A stretch of DNA of 64,000 nucleotides from Butyrivibrio sp. VCD2006 (lineage in GTDB: Bacteria > Bacillota > Clostridia > Lachnospirales > Lachnospiraceae): positions 62,001 to 126,000 of the forward strand of contig NZ_AUIX01000008.1 of assembly GCF_000423925.1 (NCBI RefSeq), given 5' to 3'. The notes under the pieces were generated by a model that did no database searches, was not told where the DNA came from, and was given only the letters and a program-made list of their open reading frames with translations. Below, in pieces: positions 26,561-35,259 of the stretch (position 1 is the stretch's first letter; each line of letters starts with the position of its first letter). A program made the position numbers and the translations under genes.

Positions 26561-27505
26561 ATGATATATAAAATTCAGAGACAGGATGAAGACATGGATT
26601 ACAGTAAGTATGAGATATATGATTTTGACAATATAAGCGCTTTCAATTTGTCTACCGGTTACAAACAGAGAAGCTATAAGATGCACTGGCATTCTTATGG
26701 AGAGATCCTGCTTGTGGGCCCCGGTAAGACGAATATTTATAAAGTAAACAAAAGCACCTACAATCTGGTAGAGGGTGATTTTGTTCTCGTATGGCCTATG
26801 GAGATGCATGCAATAATAGATGCTGACAGAGAGAATGCGGTTGTTATACAGTTTAGCAACATGTTTATGAACTCTCTTTTTGACCTTCAGCGCATAATGC
26901 ATTTTTACAGGAATCTTCATGTGATATGCATATATGCTCATCCGGAGCTTGCTGCAAAGCTTAAGGAAATCACCGATAAAATGAAGGAGATTTTTCTTGG
27001 AGGTGGCTCGGACAGAGAGCTTCGCTGCTGCATGCTTTTGATGGAGTTCATGCTTACGCTTGATGAGCACAGAGATGAATTTGATCCTGAACTAAGGTCA
27101 AGTTCGCCTGATGGCTACGAAGATGATGTGATGCGTAGAATGATAATGGTTACGGATTATATCAAGAATAACCTTACCGCGGATGACCTTTCGCAGGCTA
27201 CCATGGCACAGATGGCTGGCATTTCCAAGGATTATTTTTCCAGAATATTTAAAAATGTAACCGGTATGAATTACAGTAAGTGGCTCAATATGATAAGGCT
27301 TGAAAAAGCTACTCAGCTTCTTACTCAAAATGATTTGACGCTGACTAAAATTGCAATGCTCTCAGGATTTCAGAGCATACCCAGTTTTAACAGAGTTTTT
27401 CATGAAGAGAAGGGCATGGCTCCTGGTGAATATAGGGCACTTTTCATAGGTGATGACAAGGAAGATGTAAATATAGATGAAGAGAACAAAGAGCAAAAAA
27501 AATAA
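26561..27505 (+). CDS. AraC-family transcriptional regulator
   Basis: The product has 314 residues from the ATG at 26561 (AAGGA upstream); longer in-frame starts lack ribosome sites. Residues about 30-130 look like the cupin-type sensing domain (HWHSYGEILLVGPG, then VEGDFVLVWPMEMHA). The C-terminal 100 residues hold two helix-turn-helix motifs: TMAQMAGISKDYFSRIFKNVTG and KIAMLSGFQSIPSFNRVFHEEKG. It sits between a divergent MATE gene and a downstream ABC exporter pair and probably controls one or both. A cluster of acidic and lysine residues ends the protein. Confidence 0.9.
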   Translation: MIYKIQRQDEDMDYSKYEIYDFDNISAFNLSTGYKQRSYKMHWHSYGEILLVGPGKTNIYKVNKSTYNLVEGDFVLVWPMEMHAIIDADRENAVVIQFSNMFMNSLFDLQRIMHFYRNLHVICIYAHPELAAKLKEITDKMKEIFLGGGSDRELRCCMLLMEFMLTLDEHRDEFDPELRSSSPDGYEDDVMRRMIMVTDYIKNNLTADDLSQATMAQMAGISKDYFSRIFKNVTGMNYSKWLNMIRLEKATQLLTQNDLTLTKIAMLSGFQSIPSFNRVFHEEKGMAPGEYRALFIGDDKEDVNIDEENKEQKK

Positions 27506-27600
27506 GTGTAAAAAATGACAAAATATGAGCATATGAGAACAGAATATTTAAGTAGACGCATTATATAACAGGGTATATTATCTGCTGAGATTTGAAAATG

Positions 27601-27647
27601 ACGCTTGTAATTAAAGAGTAATTTTATTCTTTATTACAAGCGTTTTA
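27601..27647 (+). terminator. Hairpin between the araC-type gene and the ABC exporter
   Basis: ACGCTTGTAATTAAAG (27601-27616) pairs with CTTTATTACAAGCGT (ending at 27643) with one unpaired base, followed by TTTTAATTT. It can terminate the regulator transcript, or act as an attenuator in the leader of the exporter genes that begin at 27684. Confidence 0.6.
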
Positions 27648-27683
27648 ATTTGATATCGAAACACTTAATGAGGAGAAATTATT

Positions 27684-29468
27684 ATGAAAGATAGTTTGCT
27701 TGAATTGAAATTCCCCAGAACAAGGCTGCAGTGGCTTTGGGATAATATGGAAGGTTATAGGGCACTTTATGTGCTGGTAATAATCGGGACTGTTGTTTAT
27801 AACATGATGCAGCTTACTGTGCCATATTTTTCATCTCAAATAGTAGATAGGTTTTTATCGGGAAGCGAAGCCAGAGAGTACTATGTGCTTCACAGGAGTG
27901 AATTTTACGGACTGGTAACCATGATGATAACTTTTACTATTGCCCGCTGTATAATCGTTTATTTTGACTGCCTTGGATATGAAAAGGTATCTCAGGGTGT
28001 TCTTTTCAGAGTCAGAAATTATCTCTATGACAAAATACAGAGACAGGACATGAAGTTTTACAGCACCTATAGAACAGGTGACCTTATGACCAGAGTGACA
28101 GGTGATCTTGATGCTGTAAGGCATATGGTTGCATGGGTTGTCAGAATGGTTGTGGAGGCAGTATCTCTTATAACAGCAACCGGAATCTATTTCTTTATAA
28201 TGAACTGGAAAATGGCGATCTGTCTTATGATAGTTGCACCGCTGATCCTTTTTATAATTCTGAAATTCAAGATGGAAGTTGCGCCTATGCATGCGCTTCT
28301 AAGAGAAAAGCTTGCCGGAATGAATACCATGGCGCAGGAAAATATCTCCGGTAACAGAGTTGTTAAAGCATTCGCCAGAGAGGATTATGAAATAGAAAAC
28401 TTTGATGAATGCAATAAGGATTTCAGGGATACCAATAAAAGAACAGCTTATACCTGGCTTAGATATTTTCCGATAATCGAAACTACTGCAAATATGCTTC
28501 CGGTAATACTTCTTCTGATAGGTGGTCTTTTCCTCATTGCAGGGCAGATGACAATGGGAGAGTTTGTGGCTTTTTCCGGTCTTACCTGGGCTATAGCAAA
28601 TCCTATGAGACAGCTTGGAAACATTATGAATGAATTTCAGAGGTTTTCGGCCGCATCAATAAAGGTTATGGAAATCTACTACTCTGAACCCGAGATTGTT
28701 GACAGCGTCGATTGTGTGGATATGCCTGAGAGATTTGAGGGAAGAATCGAGTTTAAAAATGTCTCCTTCCAGTACTCGGATGGAAAGCTTCCGGTTGTTA
28801 AAAATATCTCCTTTGAGGCAAAGCCCGGTCAGACTATAGCGATCATGGGAGAGACGGGCTGCGGTAAAACATCACTGATCCATCTGATACCGAGATTCTA
28901 TGAACCTACAAATGGGCAGATTCTCGTAGATGGTGTAGATGTAAGTAAAATCAAGCTCCATCAGTTAAGAGGTAATATTGGCCTTGCAACGCAGGATGTT
29001 CTTCTGTATTCGGATACGATTGACGGAAATATAGCTTATGGTGATCAGAATATCACCAGGGATGAAGTTATACGATTTGCGAAATATTCTCAGGCTGCCG
29101 ACTTTATAGCAAAAATGCCTGAGGGATATGAAACGATTGTTGGAGAGAGAGGTGTAGGACTTTCAGGAGGACAGAAGCAGAGAATATCTCTTGCAAGAGC
29201 TCTTGCTGTCAGACCTTCGATTCTTATACTTGATGACACAACCTCGGCTGTTGATCTTGAGACTGAAAAAGCAATTCAGGAAAGCCTTAAGGATCTGGAT
29301 TTTGAATGCACAAAGATAATAATTGCACAAAGAATATCAACTACTAAAGATGCGGATCAGATTCTCATTATGCAGAACGGCGAGATCACAGAACGCGGAA
29401 CACATGAAGAGCTTATAAGACAGGGCGGATATTACGCAGAACTAGTAAAGCTTCAGGTGGGTGCCTGA
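27684..29468 (+). CDS. ABC exporter half-transporter, degenerate ATPase site subunit
   Basis: The product has 594 residues: six membrane helices (about 1-320) fused to a nucleotide-binding domain. Walker A is GETGCGKTS near residue 390, the signature is LSGGQKQR, and Walker B is ILILDDTTSAVD. Asp518 stands where the catalytic Glu should be, so this subunit brings the non-catalytic site of a heterodimer, as in the known TM287/288 and BmrCD exporters. It lies 16 bases before the partner gene. The substrate is probably a drug, peptide or lipid. Confidence 0.93.
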   Translation: MKDSLLELKFPRTRLQWLWDNMEGYRALYVLVIIGTVVYNMMQLTVPYFSSQIVDRFLSGSEAREYYVLHRSEFYGLVTMMITFTIARCIIVYFDCLGYEKVSQGVLFRVRNYLYDKIQRQDMKFYSTYRTGDLMTRVTGDLDAVRHMVAWVVRMVVEAVSLITATGIYFFIMNWKMAICLMIVAPLILFIILKFKMEVAPMHALLREKLAGMNTMAQENISGNRVVKAFAREDYEIENFDECNKDFRDTNKRTAYTWLRYFPIIETTANMLPVILLLIGGLFLIAGQMTMGEFVAFSGLTWAIANPMRQLGNIMNEFQRFSAASIKVMEIYYSEPEIVDSVDCVDMPERFEGRIEFKNVSFQYSDGKLPVVKNISFEAKPGQTIAIMGETGCGKTSLIHLIPRFYEPTNGQILVDGVDVSKIKLHQLRGNIGLATQDVLLYSDTIDGNIAYGDQNITRDEVIRFAKYSQAADFIAKMPEGYETIVGERGVGLSGGQKQRISLARALAVRPSILILDDTTSAVDLETEKAIQESLKDLDFECTKIIIAQRISTTKDADQILIMQNGEITERGTHEELIRQGGYYAELVKLQVGA

Positions 29469-29484
29469 TTTGGAGGTATAAAAA

Positions 29485-31269
29485 ATGGCTAGAAATACAT
29501 ATAAACAGGATGAATTACTTGAAGAGCCTTTTGATATAAAACATCTTTTAAGGGCCTCGGGATATATTAAAAAGCATGCAGGGAAAATGGCAATTGCATT
29601 GACTATTTCAGCTATAGGAGGAATCACGGGACTTGTCAGCCCGATTCTTTTCCAAAAGGCTCTCGATGTAGCAATACCAAACGGCGATAAAATGCTTCTA
29701 TTCGGACTGGCGGGAGCAATGGCCTTTTTCTATATATTGAGCATACTTTTTGCAACGATAAGATCATATCTTATGGTAAATGTATCTCAGGACATTATTT
29801 ACAGCATAAGAAAGGATTTGTTCGAACATTTGCAACTGTTGCCTTTTCAGTATTATGATGACAGACCGCATGGAAAAATACTTGTAAGAGTTGTTAACTA
29901 TGTAAACTCTGTTTCGGATATGCTCAGTAACGGACTGATCAACCTGATTCTTGAGTTTTTGAATCTGATTTTTATAGTTGCATTTATGCTTTATGTTGAT
30001 GTACAGCTCAGCCTTGTTGTTCTTGCCGGAGTTCCTATTCTCATGTTCTTTATGTTCTGGATAAAAAACAAACAGAGAGTTGCCTGGCAGATGGTTTCCA
30101 ACAAGAATTCAAATTTGAATGCATATCTTCAGGAAAATATTGTAGGAGCCAGAATTACTCAGATATTTGCAAGAGAGAATGAAAATGCGGAGATATTTAA
30201 GGAGCTCTCGGATGACTGCAGAAAGACCTGGATGAGAGCGATAGAATACAGCACTCTTGTGTGGCCCGGAATAGATACAATTTCTGTATTTGTAAGCGCT
30301 GCTATATATGTTTTCGGAATAGCTATGTTTACTAACGGACATCAGACTCTTGGTACCATAATTGCAATTTCAAATTATGCATCAAGATTCTGGCAGCCTA
30401 TTATGAACCTTGGAAATATATTCAACAATTTTATAAATAATATTGCATATTTGGAGAGAATTTTTGAGACAATAGATGAGCCGATTGAAGTTGCTGATGC
30501 TCCTGATTGTATTAAGATGCCTGCTATGAAAGGCGATGTTGAGTTTAAGAATGTGAGCTTTTCATATGAAGAAGGAAAGGAGATACTTCACGATGTTTCG
30601 TTTACTGTGAAAAAGGGCGAGAGCGTTGCTCTTGTTGGACCTACCGGTGCAGGAAAGAGTACGATAGTAAGTTTGATTTCCAGATTCTACAATGTAGATA
30701 GCGGACAGGTTCTGATTGACGGGCAGGATATTTCAAAGGTTTCCCTTAAATCTCTTCGCGAGCAGATGGGAATAATGCTTCAGGACAGCTTTATCTTTTC
30801 CGGAACGATCGAAGACAATATTAGATACGGCAAGCTTGATGCGACTGTAGATGAGATTAAGATGGCAAGCAAAACTGTCTGCGCTGATGATTTTATAAGC
30901 ACGATGTCAAAGGGGTATCAGACAGAGGTAAAGGAGAGAGGAGCACTTTTATCTCAGGGACAAAAGCAGCTTATTTCCTTTGCAAGAACATTGTTGTCTG
31001 ATCCTGCAATATTGGTTCTTGATGAAGCAACCTCAAGTATAGATGTGCAAACTGAAAAAGCACTGCAAAAGGGACTTAATGCAATGCTTAAAGGCAGAAC
31101 AAGCTTTATTATTGCCCACAGACTATCAACGATCGTTGGCTGCGATAAAATAATGTACATAAATGATGGTGGTATTACTGAATGTGGTACGCATGAAGAA
31201 CTTATGGCAAAAAAAGGAGATTATTATAAGCTTTACACAGCTCAAATTGTGGATGCAGCCATAGCATGA
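29485..31269 (+). CDS. ABC exporter half-transporter, catalytic subunit
   Basis: The product has 594 residues with the same six-helix plus ATPase layout. Walker A is GPTGAGKST near residue 387. Walker B ILVLDEATSSID has the catalytic Glu at residue 514. The signature motif is LSQGQ rather than LSGGQ; this slightly altered motif would face the degenerate site of the partner, as in other heterodimeric exporters. A GGAGG site precedes the ATG. It ends 14 bases from the convergent DUF308-like gene, with no obvious terminator between them. Confidence 0.93.
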   Translation: MARNTYKQDELLEEPFDIKHLLRASGYIKKHAGKMAIALTISAIGGITGLVSPILFQKALDVAIPNGDKMLLFGLAGAMAFFYILSILFATIRSYLMVNVSQDIIYSIRKDLFEHLQLLPFQYYDDRPHGKILVRVVNYVNSVSDMLSNGLINLILEFLNLIFIVAFMLYVDVQLSLVVLAGVPILMFFMFWIKNKQRVAWQMVSNKNSNLNAYLQENIVGARITQIFARENENAEIFKELSDDCRKTWMRAIEYSTLVWPGIDTISVFVSAAIYVFGIAMFTNGHQTLGTIIAISNYASRFWQPIMNLGNIFNNFINNIAYLERIFETIDEPIEVADAPDCIKMPAMKGDVEFKNVSFSYEEGKEILHDVSFTVKKGESVALVGPTGAGKSTIVSLISRFYNVDSGQVLIDGQDISKVSLKSLREQMGIMLQDSFIFSGTIEDNIRYGKLDATVDEIKMASKTVCADDFISTMSKGYQTEVKERGALLSQGQKQLISFARTLLSDPAILVLDEATSSIDVQTEKALQKGLNAMLKGRTSFIIAHRLSTIVGCDKIMYINDGGITECGTHEELMAKKGDYYKLYTAQIVDAAIA

Positions 31270-31282
31270 CTTGTCATGTCAT

Positions 31283-31822
31283 TTAATAAATCTGCTGACC
31301 TGCAAGGTAACTATCCTTTCTAAGGGCACTTCCTATGCGCATGATTGCGGAATAGAATAAACCGATGGAGTAGACTATTATCGCAGTGTGTGTTTTCTTA
31401 ATCAGAATTATGCAAAGAGCGGCGAGTAAAATATCAAAAAGACCATGAAAGAATTTTGCTCGCCAGGCAGCACCATATCGATGATTTTCAAGAGCTCTTA
31501 AGATTTCGACAAGTCCGGCAAATGCATGGATAACGATTAGATAAATAAGTACATAAACTCTGGGTATATCACTTATTGAGGCAGTAAGATATCCAAAATC
31601 CGTAAATATGAATCCTTTGTACAGGATGTATTTTCCGCCAACCATATGTCTTGCCATAGTAAAAAAGTAAAAAAGAGTTCCGATTCCGTAAAACAAAAGC
31701 CATATACCAAGGATGGTAACAACCACTGTATAACCGTCTTCCGGATCGAGAATAAATATTATACTTCCCAGAATCATTATGATTGAAAAAGCAATGCTTC
31801 TTAATCTTTGAAATTTTGTCAT
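31283..31822 (-). CDS. DUF308/HdeD-like small membrane protein
   Basis: The product has 179 residues with about five to six hydrophobic helices and short loops. The pattern of a helix pair, then VVTILGIWLLFYGIGTLFYFF and later LLAALCIILIK, resembles DUF308 (HdeD-like) membrane proteins, but the match is by eye. It is the last gene of a three-gene minus-strand operon. No function is assigned. Confidence 0.6.
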   Translation of the reverse strand: MTKFQRLRSIAFSIIMILGSIIFILDPEDGYTVVVTILGIWLLFYGIGTLFYFFTMARHMVGGKYILYKGFIFTDFGYLTASISDIPRVYVLIYLIVIHAFAGLVEILRALENHRYGAAWRAKFFHGLFDILLAALCIILIKKTHTAIIVYSIGLFYSAIMRIGSALRKDSYLAGQQIY

Positions 31823-31867
31823 AGCAAAGTACCTTTTAAATTTTGTTATGTTTTTTGGAACAGATCT

Positions 31868-32977
31868 CTATAAGCCAAAAAGCTTTTTGGCTGACGGAAT
31901 TCCTGTAAGGGGATTTCCTGAATCTGAAATACTGCTGCTTACCATGTGCTTATGAGATATAGCAGCCTTAATGAATCTACCAAGGAAAGTTGAGTTTTTC
32001 TCACTGTTTTTTGCACTTAAGTATTCGGATTCATATTTGTTCATGTCATAGTCGGGAATGTCCTTACATGAAAGCTCCTCTCCGAAGGCTTTCCAATCAG
32101 CGGAAGCATTTAACTGCCGCTTTGTCAGGATTTGATTTATTCTGTCCGAATATTTTTCAACAGCTTCTCTGTCATAATGATTAAGCTTAAAGGTTCCTAT
32201 GGACCCACCTAAGTATTTCATGGCATGGATCATCTGGCAAAATGCATTCATATAATCTGATGGATTATCCTTTATGACCTCGTTGTAATTATCCCAGGCA
32301 GGCATATATTTATACCTTGCAAAGCTGTAGTCCGGGAAATGCCCGGCTCTTCCATGTCCAAGGTTCATAACGGATGTCTCGGATCCCTGATAAATTGTAT
32401 TTGTATATAACCCCTTTTCGATATCATCCGGTTCTGATGTTTTATGTCTGAATTTTACTTCTCTTTCCCTATAATTATCGCCATCAGGTAAAAGCTCGTA
32501 AAAATAATAATTTGTATTATTTATTACAAGTGATGGCGTTCCGCAGAAGTACATATGTGCCCAAGTGTCAGCCAAAACATGCATAGCTATACCTATAGCC
32601 TGGAGGCTTTTATCCTTTGCCAGATTGACACTATCCGCCAAAAGCTGACCATTTGGATGGCAGATTAATCTGTATTTATTGAGATAACGCTTACCGGCCC
32701 ATTTTTTCGTGGCAAAGATATCTCCGGGCAGAAAATGAAATGAACTCCAGATTTTGGTGATTTCCTGAATACCGATTATGTCTGTTCTTGTATCCATGAG
32801 TTCTAAGTTAAGCTGTGTTGTTGCGGCTTCAATAGGTCCATTGATTTTTGAAAGGAGAGTTGCGGTACAATTGTCTACATACTGCGCACTGTAACAGATC
32901 TCGCAGCATTCCTCGTGAGAAAAGCCTGCAAGATAAGCAGCTGCATATGTAGCATAATAATGAAAATCTTCCTGCAT
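31868..32977 (-). CDS. DUF6765-like protein, possible metal-dependent hydrolase fold
   Basis: The product has 369 residues and lacks a signal peptide. The start MQEDFHYYATYAAAYLAGFS and the later IAMHVLADTWAHMYFCG match my recollection of the DUF6765 family. His, Asp and His in the HVLADTWAH segment (about residue 132), with the early DFH, are reminiscent of the metal sites of zinc phospholipase C / P1 nuclease folds. That link is inference. GGAGG precedes the ATG. The upstream membrane-protein gene ends only three bases before this start, so the two are probably coupled. Confidence 0.6.
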   Translation of the reverse strand: MQEDFHYYATYAAAYLAGFSHEECCEICYSAQYVDNCTATLLSKINGPIEAATTQLNLELMDTRTDIIGIQEITKIWSSFHFLPGDIFATKKWAGKRYLNKYRLICHPNGQLLADSVNLAKDKSLQAIGIAMHVLADTWAHMYFCGTPSLVINNTNYYFYELLPDGDNYREREVKFRHKTSEPDDIEKGLYTNTIYQGSETSVMNLGHGRAGHFPDYSFARYKYMPAWDNYNEVIKDNPSDYMNAFCQMIHAMKYLGGSIGTFKLNHYDREAVEKYSDRINQILTKRQLNASADWKAFGEELSCKDIPDYDMNKYESEYLSAKNSEKNSTFLGRFIKAAISHKHMVSSSISDSGNPLTGIPSAKKLFGL

Positions 32978-32980
32978 ATG

Positions 32981-33502
32981 TCAAAGCCTCCTGAGCTTTC
33001 TCTTTAGAATAATAGCTGCAAAAGATGAAACTATCACGTCAATCAGTGCTAAAGAAAGCGCGATATCCACAAGAAATGAAGCTATAGTTGTGTCATAAGC
33101 GGATTTGTCAATGGCTTCCGTGAAATATAAAGAAAGACTACCTATAACACCAACCAGGGAAAAAGCAGTGAGGAACAGGTAAAAGAATTTGCGCTTTTTT
33201 CCAAGCCCCACTTTGATAGAAGAACTTCCGATTATGTAATGTATTAATAAAATAACTAAAACTATGATGAAAAAGAATATGTAATAAAGTATTTTATCCA
33301 CGATCGTATATTCATAATCGCTCATTAAATAACTATTAAGATCAACGACACCAAGTGCCATTTCTTCAAATAGCTTCAGGACTGACCAAAGGCCAAAAAA
33401 TAACACACCTACACCACTTATAACAAGATTGTTGTTATACTTTCGGAGTAGGCGTTCCAGGTTTTGTTTATTTACTTTGTTATTAGAATTTGTTTTACTC
33501 AT
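32981..33502 (-). CDS. Four-helix membrane protein of unknown function
   Basis: The product has 173 residues from the ATG at 33502. I see no ribosome site; a longer in-frame ATG at 33577 lacks one too. TATAAT-like sequence lies just upstream, so a very short leader is possible. Four hydrophobic helices are seen (about 27-45, 72-90, 104-122, 140-160), with a basic N-terminus and C-terminus. I recognise no family. It is the first gene of the cassette with the DUF6765-like and DUF308-like genes. Confidence 0.6.
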   Translation of the reverse strand: MSKTNSNNKVNKQNLERLLRKYNNNLVISGVGVLFFGLWSVLKLFEEMALGVVDLNSYLMSDYEYTIVDKILYYIFFFIIVLVILLIHYIIGSSSIKVGLGKKRKFFYLFLTAFSLVGVIGSLSLYFTEAIDKSAYDTTIASFLVDIALSLALIDVIVSSFAAIILKRKLRRL

Positions 33503-33618
33503 ACTATTATTATATAATCGCTGAGCACTTAACAATATATAGTAAAATATTAAAAAAACATAAAAAGAAATGGGCATTTGGCGGTAGGACTTTCAAGTAA
33601 AAAACAACTCCATTTTTC

Positions 33619-33877
33619 TTGACTTTTATGATTGTCATAGTTAAACTAATTTGCAGAGCGTTGAAGGTGTGGGGAAAACCCCGAGATGTTCTGTTTTCCT
33701 AAACAGAGAGGCAGGTCACCGGCTGAGAGCTTGTCAGGTAAAGACAGTACGGAAATTTCGCATTGGAGCTAAAAGTTAATATGAATGAGTGTCTGCTATT
33801 TTTTATGGCAGGAATCAGGGTGGTACCGCGGATTTTATTCGTCCCTTGCATCATTTGATGTGAGAGACGATTTTTTG
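33619..33877 (+). promoter_or_regulatory. T-box riboswitch leader of pheST with its promoter
   Basis: TTGACT (33619-33624), a 17-base spacer and TAAACT (33642-33647) give the promoter. The leader contains the T-box hallmark AGGGTGGTACCGCG (33817-33830), which pairs with the tRNA acceptor end. The likely specifier codon is TTC at 33757-33759 (Phe). The competing terminator (33841-33870, stem closed by CGTC/GACG) is followed by T residues. Uncharged tRNA-Phe would stabilise the antiterminator and turn pheST on. Confidence 0.93.
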
Positions 33878-33974
33878 TTTAATAGGAAATTCCTCCGAAT
33901 TCCCTATTAAACAAAAAATAATTATGCGCAGCTCGCGGAGATGTAGTTTATTGCTACGCAATACCGCTCGCGCT
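33871..33974 (+). repeat. Inverted-repeat segment between T-box and pheS
   Basis: Arms 33871-33892 and 33899-33920 match at 21 of 22 positions around a six-base loop. The left arm begins with the T run of the T-box terminator. A further GC-rich, partly self-complementary stretch (33925-33974) follows. No ORF is present. It looks like an inserted element or an added regulatory structure. Confidence 0.7.
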
Positions 33975-34002
33975 AGAGTTTTGCAGGCAAAACTCTTTTT
34001 TT
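33975..34002 (+). terminator. Second terminator-like hairpin directly before pheS
   Basis: AGAGTTTTGC pairs with GCAAAACTCT and is followed by seven T. It ends six bases before AGGAGG of pheS. It would act after the T-box has already allowed read-through. Confidence 0.75.
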
Positions 34003-34016
34003 AATAGGAGGTAAAA

Positions 34017-35039
34017 ATGATCAAAGAGCAGTTAGACAAAATCAGGGAACAGGCGCTTAAGCAGATCGAAGAGACTGAAGGTCTTGATATGCTTAACGAT
34101 ATTCGTGTCAATGTCCTTGGTAAAAAGGGAGAACTTACAAGTATCCTTAAGAGTATGAAGGATGTTGCGCCAGAGGACAGACCTAAGGTTGGTCAGATGG
34201 TGAATGAGGTAAGAGAAGAAATCGAGAAGAACCTTGAGTTCACAAAGAAGAAGATGGAGGCGGCTGTTCGCGAGGCTAAGCTTGCCAGCGAGACAATCGA
34301 TGTTACTCTTCCTGCTAAGAAGAACAATGTAGGGCACCGTCATCCCAATACAATTACCCTTGAGGATGTCGAGAATGTCTTCATTGGAATGGGTTATGAG
34401 GTTGCTGAGGGACCTGAAGTTGAGAAGGACTACTACAACTTCGAAGCGCTTAATATTCCTGCAGATCACCCTGCTAAGGATGAACAGGATACATTCTACA
34501 TTTCAGGAGACCTTCTTCTTCGTACACAGACATCTTCAACTCAGGTTCATGAGATGGAGAAGGGTAAGCTTCCTATAAAGATGATTGCTCCCGGTCGCGT
34601 TTTCAGAGCAGATGAAGTTGATGCTACTCACAGCCCCAGCTTCCACCAGATCGAGGGACTTGTAATTGATAAGGACATCACATTTGCAGACCTTAAGGGA
34701 ACACTTGCTGAGTTCGCAAAAGAGATTTTCGGCGAGGATGTAAAGGTTAAGTTCCGTCCTCATCATTTCCCGTTCACAGAGCCTTCGGCTGAGATGGATG
34801 TAAGCTGCTTCAAGTGTGGCGGTAAGGGATGCCGTTTCTGTAAGGGAGAGGGTTGGATTGAAATCCTTGGCTGCGGTATGGTTCATCCTCATGTTCTTGA
34901 GATGAGCGGAATTGATCCAAACGAATACACAGGATTCGCATTCGGTCTTGGCCTTGAGAGAATCGCAGTGCTTAAATACGAAATCGATGACATGAGACTG
35001 CTTTACGAGAACGATATTAGATTCTTAGAGCAATTTTAA
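34017..35039 (+). CDS. pheS: Phenylalanine--tRNA ligase alpha subunit
   Basis: The product has 340 residues, normal for bacterial PheS. The N-terminal coiled coil (1-85) binds tRNA. The class II catalytic domain includes [14 protein letters not shown], motif 2 [22 protein letters not shown] near residue 200, the Cys-rich [13 protein letters not shown] segment near 263, and motif 3 [16 protein letters not shown] near residue 306. It attaches Phe to tRNA-Phe as an alpha2beta2 complex with PheT. AGGAGG precedes the ATG. A 195-base composite repeat separates it from pheT. Confidence 0.98.
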   Translation: MIKEQLDKIREQALKQIEETEGLDMLNDIRVNVLGKKGELTSILKSMKDVAPEDRPKVGQMVNEVREEIEKNLEFTKKKMEAAVREAKLASETIDVTLPAKKNNVGHRHPNTITLEDVENVFIGMGYEVAEGPEVEKDYYNFEALNIPADHPAKDEQDTFYISGDLLLRTQTSSTQVHEMEKGKLPIKMIAPGRVFRADEVDATHSPSFHQIEGLVIDKDITFADLKGTLAEFAKEIFGEDVKVKFRPHHFPFTEPSAEMDVSCFKCGGKGCRFCKGEGWIEILGCGMVHPHVLEMSGIDPNEYTGFAFGLGLERIAVLKYEIDDMRLLYENDIRFLEQF

Positions 35040-35045
35040 TTAGAG

Positions 35046-35236
35046 CCCTCATCCGTCAGCTTCGCTGACACCTTCCCCCGGAGGGGGAAGGCAAAAGAAT
35101 AAGGCCTTCCCCTTGGGAGGAAACAAAAATAAGGCCTTCCCCTTGGGAGGAAACAAAAATAAGGCCTTCCCCTTGGGAGGAAACAAAAATAAAGCCTTCC
35201 CCTTGGGGGGAAGGTGCCCGAAGGGCGGATGAGGGG
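35046..35236. repeat. Composite palindromic element A with inverted ends and 30-bp tandem array
   Basis: The left end (35046-35092) and right end (35194-35236) are inverted relatives of the single element at 6896-6942. Between them lie three exact copies of a 30-base unit (35101-35190) that begins AAGGCCTTCCCCTTGGGAGG, a degenerate version of the element's own core palindrome. The left small hairpin is TCAGC-TTC-GCTGA and the right one GCCC-GAA-GGGC. It begins seven bases after the pheS stop and ends just before the pheT ribosome site. Confidence 0.93.
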
Positions 35237-35259
35237 ATGAAATATAGGAGGAATTTACA

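Noticed and set aside
35101-35190. Three direct 30-base repeats considered as a CRISPR array.
   Set aside because: The copies are contiguous with no spacers, have the element's own ends on each side, and no cas genes are near. The same applies to 52980-53182.
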